NCBI RefSeq assembly: GCF_030035675.1
Contig: NC_084480.1
Coordinates: forward strand, 252,089,981-252,153,980
Origin: Rhineura floridana
Lineage: Eukaryota > Chordata > Lepidosauria > Squamata > Rhineuridae
Reading direction: 5' to 3'
Length of the DNA: 64,000 nt
Both the position numbers and the translations under genes were made by a program. Numbering within the stretch: the stretch's first letter is position 1; each line of letters begins with the position of its first letter. Of the stretch, positions 26,001 to 35,000 are shown one piece after another. The notes under the pieces were generated by a model. That model worked only from the letters and a program-made list of their open reading frames with translations. It ran no database searches and was not told where the DNA came from.

Positions 26001-29000
26001 CACCACAGCCTTGGGGCTTCTGCTGACAAAGCCAGGACACTGTCAGCTCAGCCAGGGGTCCACCATATCCAACTCCCCTCAGCCCAGTGCAAACATGACT
26101 TGGATTGTGCCCTTAGAGAAGGTAGGAAAGGGTGCAGAAATTAGTTATGTAGTCATCGTTGCTATTATGGGCTTTCACATTACAGTGCTATGGATGCTTA
26201 CTGGAAAGTAAATTCCATAGAACTCAATAAGATTTTGCTTTTGAGTAAACATGCATATTCCAGGCATTTAGTAATTTGTGGGTGAGCACAAGAGCCTGTT
26301 GGACCTATTAGACTAAGCCATAAGTTTAAATGCTTCTGGCAAAGCTCATTTTGTTTCTTTTCTCTGCAGAGCTAGGCAGAGTTTTGGCAATGAATAATAT
26401 CTAGAGGCATGAGTCAAACATAACAATTGTGGATTAATAAACCATATTTTATTGAGCTGGGAACATGTCAGGCTCACCTGCTCTGCCCTTCCCTCACATA
26501 CCTTCAGCTTTTTGATCCTGATAACAATAAACTGTGGTTCAAAGATATGTCCAAACAGGGAACTGTGGTTTAATATCAGTTAACTAACCAGGATCAACTT
26601 GTGATTTATGTTTCTAATTGGTAAACAGATGTTAAACCACAGTTGTGTTCTGAATGCAACAGTACACTGTGATTTATAGAGACAAGGTTCAAAGTGTCAA
26701 AGCAATGACATGAGGAGAGTATGCAGACCCAACATTCATTCCTAACTTAATAAACCATGTTTTATTAAACCAGGAATGGTATGTTTGAACTAGCCTCAAA
26801 TGTTATATTCATCCCTGTCCTTGATTCTCATTAAGTGAATGATTGGGTAGACAGAAGTATCTTCTCTACGTACAGAAGTCAAGACACCTCCTCCCTTTCC
26901 TGAACAGAGCCCTGAAAGAGAAATCAGAAACAGCTAGGCATTCTACTGCTTGTGTAACACAAGGAGATCTATTGGAGCAGAGGCAGAGTGATGCCTACCT
27001 TTTCTGGCTTCTGATTGCACAAGTGGAGCTCACAGGAGGAGCCTATCTTTGCCACCACCTCCCCAACTTGAGGACATCATGCTGCCATCCCCAGAGTCCA
27101 AGAACTGTGGTCCAGAGACCAACACTTGCTTATACTTAGTTACCAGAAGTTTCTCCAATAGCCACCCAACCTATGCTGCAGCTCTATTGAAGTCTCTGTC
27201 TAGAGTTGTCTGCTGTTGAAGCAACATTCAAAATCTGTGTATATGAATCACCAGCCTAAGTTCCACTTGGAGCTATCAAGGTTGCTCCTTGAATTTGAAG
27301 TCTTCCTGAAACCCACATCTGGAGCAGAACACATACTTATTCAGGAGTAAGTTCCACTGTACACAGCAAGACTAACATGTACATTTATTAATCATTTAAG
27401 GCACCCTTCTTCAACCTGGATTCCTCCAGATGTTTTGGACTGTAGCTCCCATCTTCCCTGACCATTTGCCATGTTGGCCATAGCTGATGGGAATTGTAGT
27501 CCAAAACATTGGAAGGGCACCAAGTTGAGGAAGCCTGATTTAATATATAAAGTGGATCCCTAAGAAAGAGTTAACAAATATACCCGATTTTGAGAAAGAA
27601 ATAAGGTATGCTGAAGACTGGGAGACCTTTCATATGATACCTGGACCCAATTCAAGGTAATGAAAATATATTAAGCCCTAAATGAGTTGGGCCCTGTATA
27701 CCTGAAGGGGTGCCTCTGTTTATATCAGCTAACCTGGTCCCAGAGATTAGCAGGGGAGGTCCTCTACACTGTTCCACTAATGGGTGTAACCCATTATACA
27801 GGATACAGATTTCTCTATGGTGGCACCCAATCTATGCAACTTCTTCCCCTTGGAGACATGGACAGCTCCTCCATTACTGACTTTTCAACTTCATGTAAAA
27901 TCTTACCTGTTCACCCACACATTTGTAGTAACTGATTGCTCAAGGTGCACAGTGCACTTATTAACTGCTGCTGTATTCATACTATTTATTGATTTTTTAA
28001 ATTATGGTTGTTTAATTGTTCTGTCTTTTTAATACAGTAATACCTCGCGTTAACATACTCAATGGGACCAGAGCAAGTACGTAAACCAAAAATGTCCTTA
28101 AAGTGAAGCACTACCTTTTAAAACTTTTTTTCCCTCTCCTTCATGCGGAGCCTCAAAGCCCTGCGCTAAAGCCTTTACTGCTGCATTGCCACGCCTCTCA
28201 GCTGATCGCAATCACGCCTCCCAACTGATTTGCAGTAGCACAATCGCATCTATTTCCACCCCCGCGCGCTAAAGCCTCTGCTGCTGCGCTGCATTTCTGG
28301 AGAAATACAGGCATATGGAGCATGTACGTTATAGCGAGGCAGAGACATTAAGTGAAGCGACATTAAGCAGGGTATGCCTGTATTGTTTTTATTGAAGGTG
28401 TTTTAATTAGTATTTTGCAAACTAACTAGGGATCCTGATTGGATGAAGTATGTTTTAAAGTTGAACAAATAAATAAATATGAAAAAGTAACAGCAGTTGT
28501 GTTGCTCCATAAAAAAAAAATCTCCAAAATCCACAGCTGGGCAATACCTTTATTAGGACCAGTCAAATTTATTTCCTTTTTTGAGACTTTGCTTTTTGAG
28601 GGTTACATTTCCTTCTACCACTAGGTAATACCATGTAGTAGCTGAAAGATAAGAACACAAATTGATAGCTGAAAAATAAGAACACAATTTTTTTAAAAAT
28701 ACCTTGGCTGTAATAGCCTGTACACTGCTCATCCTGGTGGGTCCTGAGACATACTGTTTCACTGCTTTTCTGGATCCTTTCACCGTAATCAGAATTAGAG
28801 TATAGGAGGTAACAATTACTCCACAGGGGATAATAAAGCAGAAAACAAAAAGGACAATCATGTAAGACATTGCTGTTGAGTTTACATTTGATGAGTGCCA
28901 GTCAATGCAACATGCTGTACCATACGGTTCGACTCCATATTCTCCCCAGTGAGCCAGTGGGGAAAAGGCAAAAATGGCTGCATAGACCCAAGTGCAGGCT

Positions 29001-32000
29001 ATCAAGATCCAGCCATGTTCTCGCCTAAATCTATTCCCTGAAATACAAAATAGTCACATTTAAGGTGCATTGATGAACTCTTGCCTGTAAAAATGCAATT
29101 TGTTTTAAATATACAAATCAAAATACTGCTGTCTCTTTATTGCTTGTATGGCAGTGGTGGCTAACTCCCATCAGTTCCAACCAGAGTGGCCAATAGTCAC
29201 TCAAACAAACCACAAGCAGTAAGCCAAAAACAAACTTTGGCTACAGATTTTTTTCCCCACATGGAGTGAAACATAGCACTATGTCCAAACAAGATGTAGC
29301 AAGAGACTGTGGTTTGTTTCTCCCGTGTGCTAGCAGGAAGGAGCAAAGCAACCCAGATTGGCACATTCATAGTAAACCATTTATTATGGTTTATCATGAC
29401 ATGTCAACACTATTTAGTTATTCAACAACCTGTAAAGCAATACAATACAATTATAACAGTATAATTCACAAAAGAAGAAAAATTCCCCGTTACAGCCATA
29501 CAGTACTCTCCCAAACACACAGTGTCTTGAGACTCAATGGTCACACTAGAGCTGCTACTATGATAACATCCCTAAAACAATTAGTACCAAAATTAGTATT
29601 GCACTGCACAAGACTCAGTTCTTGTAAATGTGTGCAAAAGATCTCATACTCTTACAAAGCCTCAACCTTTTAATATACATATGATAATTTTTGCTTGCAT
29701 AACTTGAAGGAGGAAATCCGCTCTTTAAGTTTTATATGATTTTATTCTCCTTTGTAGGTGGCAAGAGCACCTTCAATACCTTACCTCCAGGGGTGGGGAG
29801 CCTTTTTCAGCCTGAGAGCCACATTTCCTTCTGGGCAACTTTCCAGAGTTCAGAATTCAAGGACATATTCAAACTAGGCAAAATCACTCAAGGAAGCTGC
29901 AAGGAGAGTGTGGTTTGGGAGGGTGCATGGCCTGGGGACAGTCCCAAGGGCCAGACAGAGGTCTGGAAGATGACATTTGGTCCCCAGGCATAAGGTTCCC
30001 CATCACTGCCTTACCCTATCAAATGAGTAAGGTAACAAAAAAGGAACACATCCTATTAGAAAAGCCTAGTAACTAACAGGAGCACAGGGTCTACCAATAT
30101 AATTTACAGAAGGTTTCAAGGACTGGAGTTCCTTTTACGTCTTGATTGGATCAAAGATGGTAAGCAAAACACAGATCTGTTCTCACTTCAGATTGAGAAA
30201 TGCATCCTGAAACTGTAATCCTGAAAATGTAATCAATGTCATCCAAGTTGATTTCATTTCCATTTTTAGTGTATACAAGGGCTGCAAACCTCTAGGGATC
30301 AAATCAGTTTTCTCTACCAGGTGGAACAATCAAAGCCAATAATAAAGTATCAAACCTTTCTGTAAAAATACTCTTTGGAATAGGTCTTGTAACTGTGTGC
30401 TTTTTTTTTTTTTTAAAAAGCTAGAAGTAAAAAGAAGTTATTTACCGTAAACTGGGAAACAGATTTTTAGGCAGCACACAGTACTAAGTAATGTTAGTGT
30501 AGATAGACTGCAGACTCCAAAGAACACCCCACAAAATGCATAGAACAAGCAAACCTGTTGACCAAATAACCACCTGGGGGGAAAAAGAGAGACTTCTATT
30601 AACATCCAAAAATACTCTTTTTTTGTACTTTTCATTAATATATTGCAGAGCAACTTACAGTGGTCACTACTGAAATAGCAGTACTGATAATTGCCCATGC
30701 TCAGTCTTGGAGCCGTGAGGGATCTTAATATTTCCTTATTTCTTTAGTCAATTTTAATGCAAATAAATGCTTGCAACAATCACAAGAAATGAATTCTGTT
30801 GCTTCATCATTAAATCGCATGGGATATATCTGGAAGGATTCTGGCCAATAAACTTGGCAAATTCTTAACAAAAAATTGCACACCATTGTATTAAAGATTT
30901 TTGTATCTTGAACAGATTCTCTGGCAAGCAGCGTCGACTTGGTCCTCAATTTGAAAAATAACTATTTGAAGTTAGATGGAGGAAAAGTACAATTTAACAT
31001 CCAGGATAAGCAGATTTAGTATTCTAGCACATTGAGACAGAAAGGAAGTCTAAAGAATAGAAAACAGAAATGAGCTCCAATTTAACACTCTCACGAGTTA
31101 CAAGAGTTCTTTGGGGCCAAATTATATTTTTATTTCATGTATCACATACAGATACTAAATTTGACACAGCTCATTCAAAGCTGGACAACTCTAGAATAAT
31201 CAAATATACTTATCAACATAGCTTAGGATCTAAAACTTTCCTTAATAAGGTTTGAATGGATAAGATTCATTATATAGCTTTAACAGACATAATGACCACA
31301 ATCATGTTCAACTAGTGGTAACGGCCGTTTACCTACTCTCTAGCTTGTTATGTTTACCCATTACTTATTTGCATCAGCTTGTTCCTTTTTTTTTTTAAGA
31401 GTGAGCAACGTTTCTCAGCAAGTTAAACCACCTTAATTTGCCCTACTTATGTGTTGGGTCAAGCAAGGTGTCTAGCACATTTGATCCTTCCCATTACCAG
31501 CAAGAAATGCCATCTACTTTCCAGGATGAGAGTTCTTCAGTAAAATGCTGGCAATGAGTAACATTCCTTGGCTGAAGAAGGTGGAATGTAAGGTTGTGGG
31601 CCAGAGAGAAAGAGAGACTTCCATGCCGAATAAAATGGAACAGGACCCTTTCAAGGAAAACAGAGAATCTCCAAACAGAGCTTAGTAAGCCATATTCAGT
31701 ATACATGCCAGTTTCCCCACCCTACTCTACAGAAAGCACTCTGAGGTATCTCTTACACTTTTTTACAAAATGGCATGTTTCCTTTTCACTGGTGATAAAT
31801 CATTTTTGAAATAAATAATTTGTCTACATGAAGCAAATACCCAATTGATTAGAAGTTTTTGCATTGTTCCAGATAATGTTTTCCTCATTAATGTTTAGCA
31901 TGCCACCATAGCATTGAGCAAGATCTATTTCTTGCCATTTTTGTCTTACATTAATTTTTTTTCAAAGAAATCCCTGGGGGCAGAGTATTATAACAAATGT

Positions 32001-35000
32001 TGCTCAGTTTTGCGTATGTTTGGCGGATGGGGGATATTTTCCTCAAAAATACCTAATGCTGAGAATGCTTACCTTAAATCATACCTGTTCACTGTCATTA
32101 CTATTTGATCTGCTACTTTGGCATCATTTTCCCCTTAGTCAGAGCTTCTTTCTCCTTCACAAAGTAAACCAAGCCAATCAAGGATCACATAGCGAATGTG
32201 ATGATGGCATTATTTATTTATTATTATTCTATTATTGTAGACGATCACATTAGCTATTTGCTGACATCACTGAGAACAAACAAATGTATTTGGAATGAGT
32301 GCAATGCTTCCTGGCTAGTCACATGATTAACACTGACCAGTAAGGAATGTGAAGTCAAACCAAGCCTATTCAACACAATGCTTCCTGACTATGTGAACAC
32401 TTTAATTACTTCTGCAACAATTTCTGAAAATTCACAGAAAACTGGAGGATGCCTTTTGACACTGAAGAAACAACGTAAATGACACATTCTCCTTTTTGTT
32501 GAGCCTCCCCCCAAAAAACAAAAAGAGGTCTAACTGTGTAATAATGACAAATTTGTGGAGGTCTGGATAGGAAGGAGCAGGTGAATACAAACCTAGTTTG
32601 GAGGAATTATTTTATTTATTTAATTCATTGCTTTTGTATATTCATCGCTCTCCTCTCCCCATGCCCCTCCCCCCCAATCTGCTTTGGAGGGTTAGGGGAC
32701 CCCAGAACAGATTTAGGGAGGCACAGGGCAGATGAGTGGAAGTCTCACTGCACAAGTGGAAGCCCTTGTGGTAATGAGAGACTTTGTCAGATGCAGCTCC
32801 AAATCTCCAGATGACCCCACTCAGCATGTTAGATGTTAAACAGCATGGGAGATAAGATCAACTCTGTAGAACCCCACACTGGAGGCTCCATGGAGCTGAA
32901 CAATGTCTCCCAAGCATCACCTTCTGGAGCCGAACATCAAAGTAGGAATAGAACCACTGCAAAGCAGTGTCCCCACCCCTCTCAGTTCAGACAACTACTC
33001 CCAAAGAATACCACTGAGAGGTCAAGGAGTATCAATAGGGGCACATTCCTCCTGTCTCTCTCCCAACACAGGCCACCATACAGGGCAACCAAGGCAGTCT
33101 CAGTCTCAAAACTGGGAGAACTGATGTCACCATCTGCAAGAGCACCAGGTAATTAAGACACAACCTGGTAAATGAATGAGGCAATAGTGAGGCTTTTAAG
33201 TTTGTGACTGTTTAGCATAGAGGAAGCCAGAGAATGAGGAAAATAATGGAGCAGATACTGGATACTTCTTTCTTTTTCTTTGATGGGTTCCCATTTCAAG
33301 CGAGTAGTTTAAATTATAACATTTATTTGTACAATTGTTTGCTAAAAATTGCATTTCTGCTTGCTAAAGACTTTTTGTTAAAGCTCACTGTGTTTTACAA
33401 GGTAAATCTATGCAGTCAGTGGAACTTCCTTCCAGGTAACAATGCATGACTGAACCCATGTGTGTAACGGCAGCAGCCTGTAATTTTGGATTCTCCTTGA
33501 GTGCGACTACAAGACTTGTCATGATGAGGGCATGAGTTTCAAAATGTATAACCTTGAAAAAGAAACATGAACAATTTCACTAACGGACTCCATTCACTTC
33601 AATAGTAACTGAATTTCACCCTGTAAAATCATTTGTAAGTCAATAATAATGAATTTGTAACTGTACAAAAAAACCAGGGTTTTTTTTGTTATTACTCCAA
33701 CTAAAGATCAGGAAACCAGCTAGAGTAATTGTACTGAACAAAAACACTCAATTTCCCAAAAAGACATTTTAATGACAACAATGTTGTGCAGATTAGAATG
33801 CTAATTGCAGCCAGCAGTTTAGAAGACTGCTGTTACACAACATGCTTTTTCCAGTCATACTAATTATTCTTCCCTGTTTTAGTAACAAATGCGGAAGAAG
33901 TTTAATTAGTAGTGTCTACTAACAGAGAGCTCCAGTGGGTGCAGTGGATGTATGTTGAACACACCTGTGTGAAAGGCTAGACATAACAGCTAGAGGGTAC
34001 AAGGTCAGAGTCATACAAAGGTCACTGATGGCCAGGTTGATCATGAAGTATTCTACTGGTTTCAACATGTTCTTTTTCTTGAAGGAAACATAGAGGAGGA
34101 TACTGTTCCCAAAAATGGAGCATATGCCTGTAGGACAAAACATAGAGGGATAACTATTTTTACTCTCATTACCATTTTGACTTTGCATCCAATTATTTTC
34201 ATAGGATAAACACTTTGGGATCCAGGGATGACTAATCATGATTTTTCTTTAAGCATTTTACAAAAATTATTAATTTAAGTCCTTGCAGCATGATTTCCAA
34301 ATTGCTCTCTTCCTCCACCGCCAGTTTATTTTTATCACCCACATCTCCAAAGTGGTTGAGCACTTTGTAATAATGAATGAATATGGACTTTACAATTTAG
34401 AGATAAAACAAGACAACAGGGAATTAAAGGCATTTTAACATGTACCCAATTTAGTTCATGTTAAGCTGAGCCATGACAGCCAGCTTCTCATGATGACCAC
34501 AGCCAACCTAGCTGACCACACTGCTCAACTGAGCAATGACAAATTTATTCAAGACACTAATTGATTTCAAAGCAAAGATCAAGTAACCCACATCTCCACT
34601 AAGGAGATCTCCTCCTCAGTACTGTGGACCATTTTGGCTACCTGCTTATTCTGCATACAGATGTACCATATGCTGTGGACATAATACTGTGGAATGCTGT
34701 GGACATAACATATCTTGACTTCAGCAAAGCTTTTGACAAAGTACCCCATGATATTTTTATTAGCAAGCTAACTAAATGTGAGTTGGATGGAACAATTATC
34801 AGGTGGATCCACTGTTGGCTCCAGAATCATACTCAAAGAGTGCTTATCAATGGCTCTTTCTCAAAATGGGGGGAGGTGACGACTGGGGTACCGTAGGGCT
34901 TGGTCCTGCGCCCAATGCTCTTCAACATTTTTATTAATCTTGGATGAGGAAGTGCAGGAATGCTTATCAAATTTGCAGATGATACAAAATTGGGAGGGAT

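Noticed and set aside
34021-34239. Opsin frame extended upstream of 34127 (towards 34239)
   Set aside because: The acceptor CTACAG at 34133-34128 and the split glycine codon place the exon start at 34127; the text before it is intron.
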